A stretch of 64,000 bases of DNA from Aquibacillus salsiterrae (GCF_028416595.1 NZ_JAMQKC010000010.1:22593-86592); one strand, 5' to 3'; shown: positions 51,834 to 60,645, counted from the first letter of the stretch. A program made the numbers and translations. Notes: generated from the sequence alone by a model not told the origin.

Positions 51834-53183
51834 ATGAAATTTATGAAAAGTAAATTAGCAATCTTTTTATTGATTGTTTTAACATTTGGATTATTGTTAG
51901 TTGGTTGTAGCGGTGGCGATAGTGAAACAGGATCATCAGATGGTAACACGAACGATGACACGAATGCTTCTGAAAAGGATAAAGAAAGCGCTTCTGGAGA
52001 TGAACAAGTAAACATAAGATTTGCTTGGTGGACTAATCCTAATAGGACAGAAGTAACAAAAGCAGCCATCGACCTTTTTGAAGAAAAGTATCCGAACATT
52101 AAAGTAACAGCTGAGTATTATTCATGGGATAGTTATTGGCAAAAGATGGCAACTGTAGCAGCTGGTGGTAGTTTACCGGATGTGATGCAAATGGACGGAT
52201 CAAGATTAAAGTCCTTTGTTGAAAAGGAACAATTATTAGATTTAGGAACAACTGATATTGATACTTCAGGTATTGGGGAAAATACTCTAGAATTGGGAAA
52301 AGTTGACGGAAAGCAATACGCATTAACAACGTCTATCAATGCACAGATTTTAATATCTAATCCAGAAATATTGGAAGAAGCAGGAGTTAGCATTCCTGAA
52401 GAGAATTACACTTGGGAAGACTATGCCGACATGCTTGTAAAAATATATGAAGAAACAGGTAAGTATGGAGCTGCAAATGAAATGGAACAACCTGCTTACT
52501 TAGATTACTGGGCAAGAACAAAGGGTGAGAACTTATATAGTGAAGATGGTAAAACCATTGGAATGTCTAAGGAAACACTTACTTCTTGGTTCCAATATTG
52601 GCTAGATTTACAAGAAAAGGGCGGCGTTCCAACTGCAGAAGAAAATTCAGCATATGCACATAATGATATGTCTGCTAGTCCTTTTATTGCAGGGGAAACA
52701 GCGTTTAACTGGTTGTTTTTAGGAACTGGCGGACAGTATGAAACCGCTTTAAATAAACCGATTAAACGACTTCTTCTTCCGGAATATGGTAATGATAACA
52801 AACCATATCCATTACATGCTGCTATGTTCTGGACAGCTGCTGCTAACACAGAGTATCCAGAAGAAGCGGCTAAGTTAATTGACTTTTTAGAAAACGACCC
52901 CGAAGTATCTAAATTATTTGAAAATGATCGCGGTATTCCAGCTAATTCTGAAAATATGCAATTAGTTGCAGAATCTACAGATAACGACACTGTCAGAAGA
53001 CAAAATGAGGTTATGGCAAAAGTAGAGGAAGTAGCAACGCCTTTAGATTTAGATCCCCCAAATGCAAACGGAACAGCAGATATTTTAAAAGATATTGCGC
53101 AACAGGTAACATTTAAACAACTTACACCAAGCGAAGCTGCTGATGAGTTTACAGATCAGTTGAACCAATCATTAAGTAAGTAA
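51834..53183 (+). CDS. sugar ABC transporter substrate-binding lipoprotein (CUT1, family 1)
   Basis: A 449-residue lipoprotein: signal LAIFLLIVLTFGLLLVGC with lipid Cys25 and a Ser/Asn/Asp-rich linker. The fold is the type of oligosaccharide-binding family 1: IRFAWWTNPNRTEVTKAAID, FEEKYPNIKVTAEYYSWDSY, LPDVMQMDGSRLKSFVEKEQ, then FLENDPEVSKLFENDRGIPA near the C-terminus. RBS AGGAGGG. It is followed by two CUT1 permeases with no ATPase gene, so a shared MsmX-type ATPase encoded elsewhere must power it. Location suggests pectin-derived oligosaccharides (unsaturated galacturonyl-rhamnose) as cargo. Confidence 0.92.
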   Translation: MKFMKSKLAIFLLIVLTFGLLLVGCSGGDSETGSSDGNTNDDTNASEKDKESASGDEQVNIRFAWWTNPNRTEVTKAAIDLFEEKYPNIKVTAEYYSWDSYWQKMATVAAGGSLPDVMQMDGSRLKSFVEKEQLLDLGTTDIDTSGIGENTLELGKVDGKQYALTTSINAQILISNPEILEEAGVSIPEENYTWEDYADMLVKIYEETGKYGAANEMEQPAYLDYWARTKGENLYSEDGKTIGMSKETLTSWFQYWLDLQEKGGVPTAEENSAYAHNDMSASPFIAGETAFNWLFLGTGGQYETALNKPIKRLLLPEYGNDNKPYPLHAAMFWTAAANTEYPEEAAKLIDFLENDPEVSKLFENDRGIPANSENMQLVAESTDNDTVRRQNEVMAKVEEVATPLDLDPPNANGTADILKDIAQQVTFKQLTPSEAADEFTDQLNQSLSK

Positions 53184-53193
53184 AATATTGCAT

Positions 53194-53226
53194 AACAAGA
53201 TGTCACCCTTATAGTGACATCTTGTT
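53194..53226 (+). promoter_or_regulatory. intercistronic hairpin between binding protein and permease
   Basis: A perfect 13-base-pair stem, AACAAGATGTCAC / GTGACATCTTGTT, with loop CCTTATA, followed by AAAAGG rather than a T-run. Such structures protect the upstream transcript and give more binding protein than permease. Confidence 0.75.
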
Positions 53227-53243
53227 AAAAGGAGGTTCCAACA

Positions 53244-54179
53244 TTGCAAACGCAGCAAGTGCAGGCTACGACGTTAAAACAAAAACCCGAAAAACTTAAA
53301 AAAATGCAAACCCCTTTACAGCGGAATTTAACTGCCTATGCTTTTATAAGCCCGTGGCTCATAGGTATGTTGTTTTTGACAGTTGGATCGATGCTATTCA
53401 CCTTTTATTTGGCATTTACAGATTATGATTTGTTAAGTGCGCCGACTTGGATAGGTGCAGATAATTTCACGAATATTTGGAATGATAGGAATTTTTGGGC
53501 ATCTATTCGTTCAACATTGTATTATGTTGCTTTATCTGTTCCGTTGCGTTTAATTGCTTCTCTATTGGTTGCCATGCTCCTTTTGAAGGATATAAAGGGA
53601 ATTGGCTTATATCGTGCGGTAATTTATTTACCTTCGTTACTTGGTGGTAGTGTAGGAGTAGCTATTGGTTGGAAAAAGCTATTTGATGCTAATGGGCCAA
53701 TAAACTCTTTTTTAGGAGTGTTTGGAATTGCTGGTCCAATGTGGATAGGTAATCCTTCAACAGCTATCTATGTTCTTATAATCTTAGCTGTATGGCAATT
53801 TGGATCAGAAATGGTAATTTTTTTAGCTGGATTAAAACAAGTTCCAACCATTTTATACGAGGCAGCGACGATTGATGGTGCATCTAAACTAAAACAATTT
53901 TTCCATGTGACATTGCCAATGCTATCACCGATTATTTTCTTTAATTTATTAATGGGCACTATTTCAGCCTTCATGGTGTTCACGCAAGTTTATATTATTA
54001 CTGGCGGCGGACCAATGAAGTCTACGTTGTTCTACGTGTATTATTTATATCAAAATGCATTTACGTACTTTGATATGGGTTATGCTGCAGCACTTGCAGT
54101 TATTCTATTAGTGATTATTGCGATTATCTCAAGTTTCATTTATCTAACTTCAAAGTTCTGGGTTAACTATGATGTATAA
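53244..54179 (+). CDS. sugar ABC transporter permease (CUT1, MalF/LplB-like)
   Basis: A 311-residue membrane protein starting with TTG 53244 after AAAGGAGG. Six helices are visible. CUT1 features are RNLTAYAFISPWLIGMLFLT and the EAA loop LYEAATIDGASKLKQFFHVT followed by LPMLSPIIFFNLLMGTI. GGPMKSTLFYVYYLYQNAF is the typical late periplasmic loop. It pairs with the next gene (14-base gap) to form the channel. No ATPase is present nearby. Confidence 0.93.
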   Translation: MQTQQVQATTLKQKPEKLKKMQTPLQRNLTAYAFISPWLIGMLFLTVGSMLFTFYLAFTDYDLLSAPTWIGADNFTNIWNDRNFWASIRSTLYYVALSVPLRLIASLLVAMLLLKDIKGIGLYRAVIYLPSLLGGSVGVAIGWKKLFDANGPINSFLGVFGIAGPMWIGNPSTAIYVLIILAVWQFGSEMVIFLAGLKQVPTILYEAATIDGASKLKQFFHVTLPMLSPIIFFNLLMGTISAFMVFTQVYIITGGGPMKSTLFYVYYLYQNAFTYFDMGYAAALAVILLVIIAIISSFIYLTSKFWVNYDV

Positions 54180-54193
54180 GGTGGTGTTCGTCA

Positions 54194-55036
54194 ATGAATA
54201 AGAAATCTCTTGCAAAAACAACATTACGACATATTTTATTAATTACGGTATCGTTTTTTATGGTATATCCGATTTTATGGATGTTTTTCTCATCCTTTAA
54301 ACCTAATAATGAAATCTTTTCAACGACAAACTTGATTCCGAAAACATGGACGTTTGAACATTACCTTTCAAGTTTTGGGCCTGATGCTCCAATGAACTTC
54401 GGTCCAATGTTTCTTTATTCTTTTTTAATTTCAATTGTTGTAGTTGTTGGAAGTATTTTTAGCTCAACTTTAACAGGATTTGCATTTGCTAGATTAAGAT
54501 TCACACCAAGAAAATTTTTTATTGGCTTTATGTTTGGAACTATGATGTTACCTATACAGGTAGTCATGATTCCGCAATATATTATCTTTAATAAATTAAA
54601 TTTAGTAAATTCTTTCACACCGTTAATGCTGCCTAGTTTTCTTGGCGTCACACCGTTTTTTATTTATTTAATGGTGCAATTTATTCGTGGAATTCCAAAG
54701 GATTTAGACGAAGCAGCTCTAATTGATGGATGTAGTACCTTCCGTATGTTTACGACAGTAATTTTACCGCTTGCAAAACCGGCTATTGTTACGATGTCAA
54801 TCTTCGCTTTTTACTGGACGTGGAATGACTTTTTTGGTCAATTAATTTATTTGTCTAATCCCGAAAAATTCACCGTATCACTTGGTTTAAGTATGTTCAT
54901 GACTAATTTAGGTGAATCACAATATGGAAGCTTGTTTGCCATGTCTATCTTATCGGTTGTTCCGGTGTTTGTAATCTTCTTATTCTTCCAACGCCATTTA
55001 ACAGAAGGTATTGCAACGCACGGGTTAAAAGGATAG
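54194..55036 (+). CDS. sugar ABC transporter permease (CUT1, MalG/YtcP-like)
   Basis: A 280-residue membrane protein with six helices. Features are HILLITVSFFMVYPILWMFF, SSFKPNNEIFSTTNLIPKTW, the EAA loop LDEAALIDGCSTFRMFTTVI followed by LPLAKPAIVTMSIFAFYWTW, and the C-terminal FFQRHLTEGIATHGLKG typical of MalG-type subunits. It completes the CUT1 importer. A GntR-type regulator starts about 40 bases after its stop. Confidence 0.93.
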   Translation: MNKKSLAKTTLRHILLITVSFFMVYPILWMFFSSFKPNNEIFSTTNLIPKTWTFEHYLSSFGPDAPMNFGPMFLYSFLISIVVVVGSIFSSTLTGFAFARLRFTPRKFFIGFMFGTMMLPIQVVMIPQYIIFNKLNLVNSFTPLMLPSFLGVTPFFIYLMVQFIRGIPKDLDEAALIDGCSTFRMFTTVILPLAKPAIVTMSIFAFYWTWNDFFGQLIYLSNPEKFTVSLGLSMFMTNLGESQYGSLFAMSILSVVPVFVIFLFFQRHLTEGIATHGLKG

Positions 55037-55077
55037 TAGTTAGCCCATAATTTGCTTTATGAGTGAGGTGATTATAC

Positions 55078-55755
55078 ATTTCTATTACAAATAGGCGGTT
55101 TAATGGGCAAGTTGGGGAGTTTGTTTATCAAACCTTAAAAGAACAAATCATTAAATGTGAACTAGAACCAGCCAGAAAGATTTCAGAAAAAGAGATAGCA
55201 GAACGACTGAACGTGAGCAGGTCCCCGGTCCGAGAGGCATTTTTGAAATTAGAGCAAGAAGACCTGTTGGGAATTTATCCGCAAAGTGGCACGATTGTAT
55301 CGAAAATTGATTTAGCAATCTTGGAAGAGGGAAGATTCGTTCGTGAAAATATTGAAAAAGCAGTTGTGAGAGAAGCTTGTGATATTTTTGATAATAATGC
55401 TTTGTTTCAGTTGGAAACAAATATTACGATGCAAGAACTATGTTTAAATAAGGGAACTTTTAAACGGTTGTTTGAACTAGATGAAGAGTTCCATAAATTG
55501 ATTTTCCAAGGGTGTAACAAATTCAAAACGTGGAAAATGGTTAGGCAAATGAATAGTCATTTTGATCGATTAAGAATACTGAAGTTGTCCTCTAAAACAA
55601 ATTGGGACACCGTTTATGAACAGCACAAAGCTATTTATAAGGCCATTATAGATAAAAATAAAGAAGCTGCTGAACGAGCCATGTCTAATCATTTAAAGTT
55701 AGTAATTGTAGAGAAAGACGAATTGAAAAGTATCTATCCGGATTATTTTAATTAG
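55078..55755 (+). CDS. GntR/FadR-type transcriptional regulator (apparent ATT start)
   Basis: A 225-residue regulator. The winged helix spans about 1-70: FVYQTLKEQIIKCELEPARK, ISEKEIAERLNVSRSPVREA and FLKLEQEDLLGIYPQSGTIV. An all-helical FCD ligand-binding domain follows (VRENIEKAVVREACDIFDNN, ELDEEFHKLIFQGCNKFKTW, EQHKAIYKAIIDKNKEAAER). The frame is open from the stop at 55069-55071, and no ATG, GTG or TTG occurs until GTG 55213, which would cut off most of the helix-turn-helix. An ATT at 55078 lies seven bases after GAGGTG, so I start there. It probably controls the adjacent ABC and dehydrogenase genes. Confidence 0.82.
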   Translation: MSITNRRFNGQVGEFVYQTLKEQIIKCELEPARKISEKEIAERLNVSRSPVREAFLKLEQEDLLGIYPQSGTIVSKIDLAILEEGRFVRENIEKAVVREACDIFDNNALFQLETNITMQELCLNKGTFKRLFELDEEFHKLIFQGCNKFKTWKMVRQMNSHFDRLRILKLSSKTNWDTVYEQHKAIYKAIIDKNKEAAERAMSNHLKLVIVEKDELKSIYPDYFN

Positions 55756-55853
55756 ATGTGGATCGAAAGTCTGGTCATTCATCTCAATTCCGGTCATTAA
55801 TATATATTTATTGTAATCGCTTTATTATTTTATAAAAAGGAGTGGATTATTAG

Positions 55854-57008
55854 ATGGTTAATGTTGCGATAGTTGGTGTAGGGGCTATTTCATCGGCTCA
55901 TATTAAAGGGTATCAAGAGTTTCAGGGCAATTGTAATATTGTTGCGCTGTGTGACATCTATCCGGAAAAAGCAAAGAAAAGTGTCAAGGAATATAACCTT
56001 GCAGCTGAAGTATATGATGATTATAAAGAAATGTTGAAGCGTGATGATATTGATTTAGTATCCGTATGTACACCACCTTATACTCATGCTCAAATATCTG
56101 TTGATTGCCTAGATGCTGGTAAACATGTTTTAGTGGAAAAACCTATGGCTTCTTCCTTGGAAGAGTGTGATGCTATGAACGAAGCAGCTACAAGAAATAA
56201 TAAAATCCTATCTGTTGTTGCCCAAAATCGATTTACGAATCCGATGATGAAATTAAAAAATGTATTAAATACAAAATTAATGGGTGCCATTGTTCATACT
56301 CAAGTAGATTCTTATTGGTGGAGAGGGTATAGCTATTATGATTTATGGTGGAGAGGTACATGGGAAAAGGAAGGTGGCGGTTGCACGTTAAACCATGCCG
56401 TACACCATATTGATATTTTTAAATGGATGAACGGAATGCCTTCTGAAGTTACAGCGGTTACGAGTAATGCATCACATGATAATGCAGAAGTGGAAGATAT
56501 TTCGGTAGCCATTTGCCGTTACGATACAGGTGCACTAGCGCAAATCACAAGCTCTGTTATCCATCACGGTGAGGAGCAACAATTAATCTTCCAAGGGAAA
56601 AATGCTCGTGTTTCCGCTCCTTGGAAATTAAAGGCATCAAAGTCATTGGAGAATGGCTTTCCGGAAGAGGATAAGGAATTGGAAGAAAAAATCCAAAAAA
56701 TTTATGATGAACAACAGTCGATTCCATACGAAGGACATACGGGACAAATACATGATGTACTGTTGGCGGTTAACGGTGAAAACGAAGTACTGATTGATGG
56801 ATTCCAGGGGCGTGAAACTTTAGAATTAATTACTGCAATCTATCAATCTGCAAGTTTAGGGCAGACAATAAAACTTCCATTAGAGAAGGACGCACCTTTC
56901 TACACAAGAGATGGTGTCCTGAAGAATACAACTTATTTCTTTGAAAAGAAAAACACAGTAGAGAATTTTTTGGATAATAAAATTACTACAGGTGGAAACT
57001 ACGAGTAA
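55854..57008 (+). CDS. Gfo/Idh/MocA family NAD(P)-dependent oxidoreductase
   Basis: A 384-residue cytoplasmic dehydrogenase. Rossmann fold at the start: VNVAIVGVGAISSAHIKGYQ; then DIDLVSVCTPPYTHAQISVD, HVLVEKPMASSLEECD (the EKP motif with catalytic Lys) and LNHAVHHIDIFKWMNGMPSE with the His of the C-terminal domain. The last 20 residues are a family-unlike charged tail. RBS AAAGGAG with an ATG at 55854. It follows the GntR regulator and ABC transporter and precedes a second family member, so it probably oxidises or inverts an imported pectin-derived sugar. Substrate unknown. Confidence 0.9.
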   Translation: MVNVAIVGVGAISSAHIKGYQEFQGNCNIVALCDIYPEKAKKSVKEYNLAAEVYDDYKEMLKRDDIDLVSVCTPPYTHAQISVDCLDAGKHVLVEKPMASSLEECDAMNEAATRNNKILSVVAQNRFTNPMMKLKNVLNTKLMGAIVHTQVDSYWWRGYSYYDLWWRGTWEKEGGGCTLNHAVHHIDIFKWMNGMPSEVTAVTSNASHDNAEVEDISVAICRYDTGALAQITSSVIHHGEEQQLIFQGKNARVSAPWKLKASKSLENGFPEEDKELEEKIQKIYDEQQSIPYEGHTGQIHDVLLAVNGENEVLIDGFQGRETLELITAIYQSASLGQTIKLPLEKDAPFYTRDGVLKNTTYFFEKKNTVENFLDNKITTGGNYE

Positions 57009-57038
57009 TAGATTTAAATAGTCATGTAAAACGAAAAA

Positions 57039-57069
57039 CAAAATAGGATTCGATTGAGAATCCTATTTG
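57039..57069 (+). promoter_or_regulatory. hairpin between the two dehydrogenase genes
   Basis: Stem CAAAATAGGATTC / GAATCCTATTTG with loop GATTGA, followed by TCTATGTTG. It may be a partial terminator or processing site. Confidence 0.6.
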
Positions 57070-57115
57070 TCTATGTTGTTATATATAGATTTTAATTTTA
57101 GGAGGTTGATTCAAA

Positions 57116-58210
57116 ATGAGTAAAAATGATGGCATGAACTATGCTCCTAAGGGAAAGCCGAACAAAGTTGTAGATAAGGGAGAATTCAAGATTGCTGCAA
57201 TTGGCCTAGATCATGGACATATCTATGGGATGGTTAACGGCCTAATAGAAGCTGGTGCAGAGATTGTTGCCGTTTATGATCCAGATATAAAGAAAGCGGA
57301 GAAATTTAGTGAAGCTTATGAAAGTGTGAAAATTGCAAATTCAGAAGAGGAAATTTTGGAGGATCCTAGCATTCAACTTGTGGCAAGCGCGAGTATTCCT
57401 GTCGACCGAGGTCCTTTAGGATTGCGTGTATTAGATAAAGGAAAACATTATTTTGCCGATAAGCCTGCCTTTACGAAAAAAGAGCAAGTGGAAGCGGCAC
57501 GTAAAAAGGTATCTGAAACTGGATTGAAATGGGGCATTTATTACGGTGAACGCCTCCATAACGAGGGAGCAGTTTTTGCTGGCCAACTAATTGAAGAGGG
57601 TGCAATAGGTAGGGTCATTCAGGTAATTGGTACTGGTCCACACCGCGCCAATGCACCTAGTAGACCAGATTGGTTCTTTGACCCAGAAAGCTATGGTGGA
57701 ATTTTATGCGATATTGGTAGTCACCAGATTGAGCAGTTTTTACACTATGCAGGTGCGAAGGATGCCAAAGTGCTTCATAGCAAAGTGGCAAACTACAATT
57801 TTAAGCAATATCCAAAATTTGAAGATTATGGCGATGCCACTCTTGTTGCTGATAACGGTGCAACTTTCTATTTCCGTGTCGACTGGTTTACGCCGGATGG
57901 ATTAGGTACGTGGGGTGATGGTCGTGTTACAATTTTAGGAACAGATGGTTATATAGAGGTAAGAAAATATATTGACATTGCTCGTGATTCTTCCGCTAAC
58001 CATGTTTATCTAGTTAATCATCAAGGAGAACAATATTTTAATCCATCAGAACAAGCAGGATATCCCTTCTTTGGTCACTTCATTTTAGACTGCTTAAATG
58101 GAACAGAAAATGCGATGACACAAGAACATGCGTTTAAGGCAGCTGAATTATGTATTGATGCACAAGAACAAGCCATTAATGTTGAACCAGCTTTAAGCGA
58201 AGTTTTGTAA
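57116..58210 (+). CDS. Gfo/Idh/MocA family oxidoreductase
   Basis: A 364-residue dehydrogenase: FKIAAIGLDHGHIYGMVNGL as an unusual Rossmann start, VAVYDPDIKKAEKFSEAYES, HYFADKPAFTKKEQVEAARK (DKP in place of EKP), GIYYGERLHNEGAVFAGQLI and GILCDIGSHQIEQFLHYAGA. The GLDHGH start and the YGERLHNEG segment mark a subgroup seen in polysaccharide-use loci. RBS AGGAGG. A strong terminator follows, so it closes the ABC-regulator-dehydrogenase cluster. Reaction not known. Confidence 0.88.
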   Translation: MSKNDGMNYAPKGKPNKVVDKGEFKIAAIGLDHGHIYGMVNGLIEAGAEIVAVYDPDIKKAEKFSEAYESVKIANSEEEILEDPSIQLVASASIPVDRGPLGLRVLDKGKHYFADKPAFTKKEQVEAARKKVSETGLKWGIYYGERLHNEGAVFAGQLIEEGAIGRVIQVIGTGPHRANAPSRPDWFFDPESYGGILCDIGSHQIEQFLHYAGAKDAKVLHSKVANYNFKQYPKFEDYGDATLVADNGATFYFRVDWFTPDGLGTWGDGRVTILGTDGYIEVRKYIDIARDSSANHVYLVNHQGEQYFNPSEQAGYPFFGHFILDCLNGTENAMTQEHAFKAAELCIDAQEQAINVEPALSEVL

Positions 58211-58229
58211 TCTTTTAGTATAAATTATT

Positions 58230-58273
58230 AATAGCAAGGCTCATCTATTAAGATGAACCTTGCTATTTTTTAT
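58230..58273 (+). terminator. rho-independent terminator
   Basis: AATAGCAAGGCTCATCT / AGATGAACCTTGCTATT with an ATTA loop, then TTTTATTG. Strong; ends the dehydrogenase transcript. Confidence 0.9.
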
Positions 58274-58718
58274 TGTTTGAAAGGGTATGTCAGTTCAGAG
58301 TTGGGATAAAGGTAAAGGAACTGCTGAAAACTAATGTATTCATGCGTATGAACCAGTTGATAGGAAGTCGATTGCTTGTTGGGCGCATGAATGGCGAGGG
58401 ACATGTTATGTGTTGAACTCAAGCTCATAGGGAAGAGGGACTACTAAATGAGCAGTTTCAGCAAGTATTTGTAAAAACTATGAAGACGAACGTCGGTCAC
58501 TTTAAGGATAAACACAACATGGTCAACGATTCTGTTCTCTTATCTCTTTTTGTAATGAGGGATTTGGTGAGCATATCCACCTTAGGTCCACCGATTTAAA
58601 TTGTGCTATTATATGTTCTTTGACCAACTTGGTTAAATAAGTTCTTCTTAAAAAAGGTGATAAGGTAGTAAGAAAAGCACCTCTTCAAACATAGTTGTTT
58701 AAAAATTCAAAAAAGTTA
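58274..58718. other. intergenic region with a decayed reading frame
   Basis: From about 58312 a plus-strand frame reads KELLKTNVFMRMNQLIGSRL and LVGRMNGEGHVMC, hits a TGA at about 58414, and continues TQAHREEGLLNEQFQQVFVK to another stop near 58600. It could be a broken gene, but I recognise no family. The remainder is AT-rich without feature. Confidence 0.25.
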
Positions 58719-58747
58719 TTGACATCCCAAAAGACATTTGCTAATCT
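58719..58747 (+). promoter_or_regulatory. promoter of the RraA operon
   Basis: A perfect -35 TTGACA at 58719-58724, 17-base spacer, and TAATCT at 58742-58747 as a fair -10. Confidence 0.65.
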
Positions 58748-58752
58748 ATGTT

Positions 58753-58836
58753 TAGAAAACGATTTCCAAAAACGATTTCCAACTTCATATCTTGTAAGAA
58801 AGTATATTTTTTTAATCTATTTGTAAGCGTTTACCT
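58753..58836 (+). promoter_or_regulatory. tandem operator-like boxes and a cre-like site before the RraA gene
   Basis: Right at the predicted transcription start, AAAACGATTTCC occurs twice in tandem (about 58756 and 58770). Each has the LacI-family outline GAAAACGATTTC. A related palindrome, GGAAACGGTTTC, lies at 63401 inside the same gene cluster. At 58821, TTGTAAGCGTTTACCT matches the cre consensus with one mismatch. Confidence 0.6.
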
Positions 58837-58867
58837 TTAGAGCAACAGAATGATGGGAGGCGGTATT

Positions 58868-59542
58868 ATGGATAATGTTGGGTTTAGAATACTTTCACGG
58901 ACTAAGAAGGTTAGTGATGATATAGTCAAACAATTCGAAAATGCGGTCACGCCACATGTTAGTGACAATTTAAATCGAATGTTTGCTGCTGGAATGAACT
59001 TGAAGCCTTATTTTAAAAAAGGCAAGTTGTTAGGGGTTGCTCTTACTGTCAAAACAAGGCCTGGTGACAATTTGATGGTACATAAGGCGATTGATCTTGC
59101 CGAAACTGGTGACGTGTTAGTTGTAGATGCTGGAGGAGAAACAACCAATGCTATCGTAGGGGAGATTATGCTAAAGCTTTCTGAAAAGAAAGGAATTAAA
59201 GGATTTGTCATCAATGGCGCGATTCGAGATTCTGCTGCTTTTATGGCTGGAGATTTCCCTGTCTATGCAAAGGGTGTCACGCATCGAGGACCATACAAGG
59301 ATGGGCCGGGAGAAATCAATGTTCCAGTTTCGTTAGGTGGAATGGTCATTCATCCAGGAGACCTCATTTTGGGAGACGAAGACGGGGTAGTTGCCATTCC
59401 GTTTGAGTATGCGGAAGAGGTTCTCATCAAGGTGAAACAACAGGAACAGAAAGAAAAGGAAATTTTTCAATCAATTGAAAACGGTTCTGTAGATCGAAGT
59501 TGGATTGACCAAACTCTAAAACAAATGGGGTGTGAATTCTAA
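58868..59542 (+). CDS. RraA-like protein (HMG aldolase/oxaloacetate decarboxylase fold)
   Basis: A 224-residue RraA-family protein: MDNVGFRILSRTKKVSDDIV, then HVSDNLNRMF, GVALTVKTRPGDNLMVHKAI, DVLVVDAGGETTNAIVGEIM, and the metal-site region FVINGAIRDSAAF followed by VYAKGVTHRGPYKDG. The G-x-R-D pair matches family members that act as 4-hydroxy-4-methyl-2-oxoglutarate aldolase or oxaloacetate decarboxylase rather than RNase E regulators, since Bacillus lacks that RNase. The ATG at 58868 follows GGGAGGCGG. First of at least five genes; likely performs an aldol or decarboxylation step in sugar-acid breakdown. Confidence 0.87.
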   Translation: MDNVGFRILSRTKKVSDDIVKQFENAVTPHVSDNLNRMFAAGMNLKPYFKKGKLLGVALTVKTRPGDNLMVHKAIDLAETGDVLVVDAGGETTNAIVGEIMLKLSEKKGIKGFVINGAIRDSAAFMAGDFPVYAKGVTHRGPYKDGPGEINVPVSLGGMVIHPGDLILGDEDGVVAIPFEYAEEVLIKVKQQEQKEKEIFQSIENGSVDRSWIDQTLKQMGCEF

Positions 59543-60645
59543 TGGATTTACCAACTCGATTTGATTGGCAAAAGCTACAACAATTTTGTTGCGATATATT
59601 TGTAAAGGCTGGAGTAGCGGATGAGAAGGCAAAAATCGTTGCTGAATCGCTTATCCAAGCAGATTTAAGAGGGGTCGATTCACACGGCGTAGTAAGAACC
59701 TCGATTTACATGAAAAGAATAGAACAGTCAATGATTGACCCGCATGCTGAGGTAGCGATTGAGAAGGAAAATGATGTGTCGGCATTACTAAATGGAAACA
59801 ATAACTTCGGTTCAGTTGTTGGTAGTAAAGCTTTGCAGCTCGCTATTACTAAAGCTAAAAAACAAGGAGTTGCAATCGTAGGTGTAAGAGGTTCGAATCA
59901 TTTTGGGACTGGCGCTTACTATGCTTTAAAAGCAATTGAACAAAACATGATTCTAGTCGTGATGTCGAACGCTTCGCAAACGATGCCGCCAACCGGGGGG
60001 GTTAGGCCATTTATTGGAACGAATCCATTGGCAGTTGGTATTCCAGCTGGAAACCATAGGCCATACTTACTGGACATGGCAACGAGTGTTGTGGCTAGAG
60101 GGAAAATTATCGTTGCGTCACAAAAAGGAGAAAGCATTCCGCTTGGCTGGGCAATCGATAAAGAAGGTAATCCAACAACTGATGCGAACGAAGCCCTCGA
60201 GGGGTCTGTTTTACCTTTGGGTGGTCCTAAGGGATATGGGATTTCGATGTTCATTGATATTTTCTCGGGTGTTCTGACTGGCGCAGGTTTCGGGAAATAT
60301 GTGAACAACATGTACGAGAACTGGGAGAAACCACAAAACGTTGGGCATTTTTTTATCGCGTTAGACATCAATCGCTTCATGAATATTAAACAATTTAAGC
60401 AACGAATGGACTTATATATAGACGATATTAAGGCAGAGCCAAAGGCAAATGGTGTTGATGAAATTTTAATTCCGGGTGAATTAGAGTTCCGTAGAGAAAT
60501 AGAACGAAAGAAAAATGGAATCCTTCTTCCGGAAAAAGTAGTGAGTGAATTAAAAGAAATTGGTAGTCGTTATGGACTGGAAATTGAACAGTCTCGTTTT
60601 CAAGGAGAAAGGGCAAAGGACGGTGTGACAGATGTTAGTAAGTAA
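59542..60645 (+). CDS. malate/L-lactate (Ldh2/YjmC-type) NAD(P)-dependent dehydrogenase
   Basis: A 367-residue enzyme of the Ldh_2 family, which reduces or oxidises 2-hydroxy acids with a fold unlike classical lactate dehydrogenase. Motifs: AESLIQADLRGVDSHGVVRT (the conserved DxxGxxSHG with catalytic His), VGVRGSNHFGTGAYYALKAI, MSNASQTMPPTGG, FIGTNPLAVGIP, LLDMATSVVARGKI, and LPLGGPKGYGISMFIDIFSG. The ATG shares a base with the RraA gene's stop codon. The next gene overlaps its end by 14 bases. Probable substrate is a sugar-derived 2-hydroxy or 2-keto acid. Confidence 0.9.
   Translation: MDLPTRFDWQKLQQFCCDIFVKAGVADEKAKIVAESLIQADLRGVDSHGVVRTSIYMKRIEQSMIDPHAEVAIEKENDVSALLNGNNNFGSVVGSKALQLAITKAKKQGVAIVGVRGSNHFGTGAYYALKAIEQNMILVVMSNASQTMPPTGGVRPFIGTNPLAVGIPAGNHRPYLLDMATSVVARGKIIVASQKGESIPLGWAIDKEGNPTTDANEALEGSVLPLGGPKGYGISMFIDIFSGVLTGAGFGKYVNNMYENWEKPQNVGHFFIALDINRFMNIKQFKQRMDLYIDDIKAEPKANGVDEILIPGELEFRREIERKKNGILLPEKVVSELKEIGSRYGLEIEQSRFQGERAKDGVTDVSK

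Noticed and set aside
55213..55755. GntR regulator starting at GTG 55213
   Set aside because: This would remove most of the winged helix although the upstream frame clearly codes for it.
58868..59542. RraA-like gene as a regulator of ribonuclease E
   Set aside because: Gram-positive Bacillaceae lack RNase E of that type, and the operon is metabolic.
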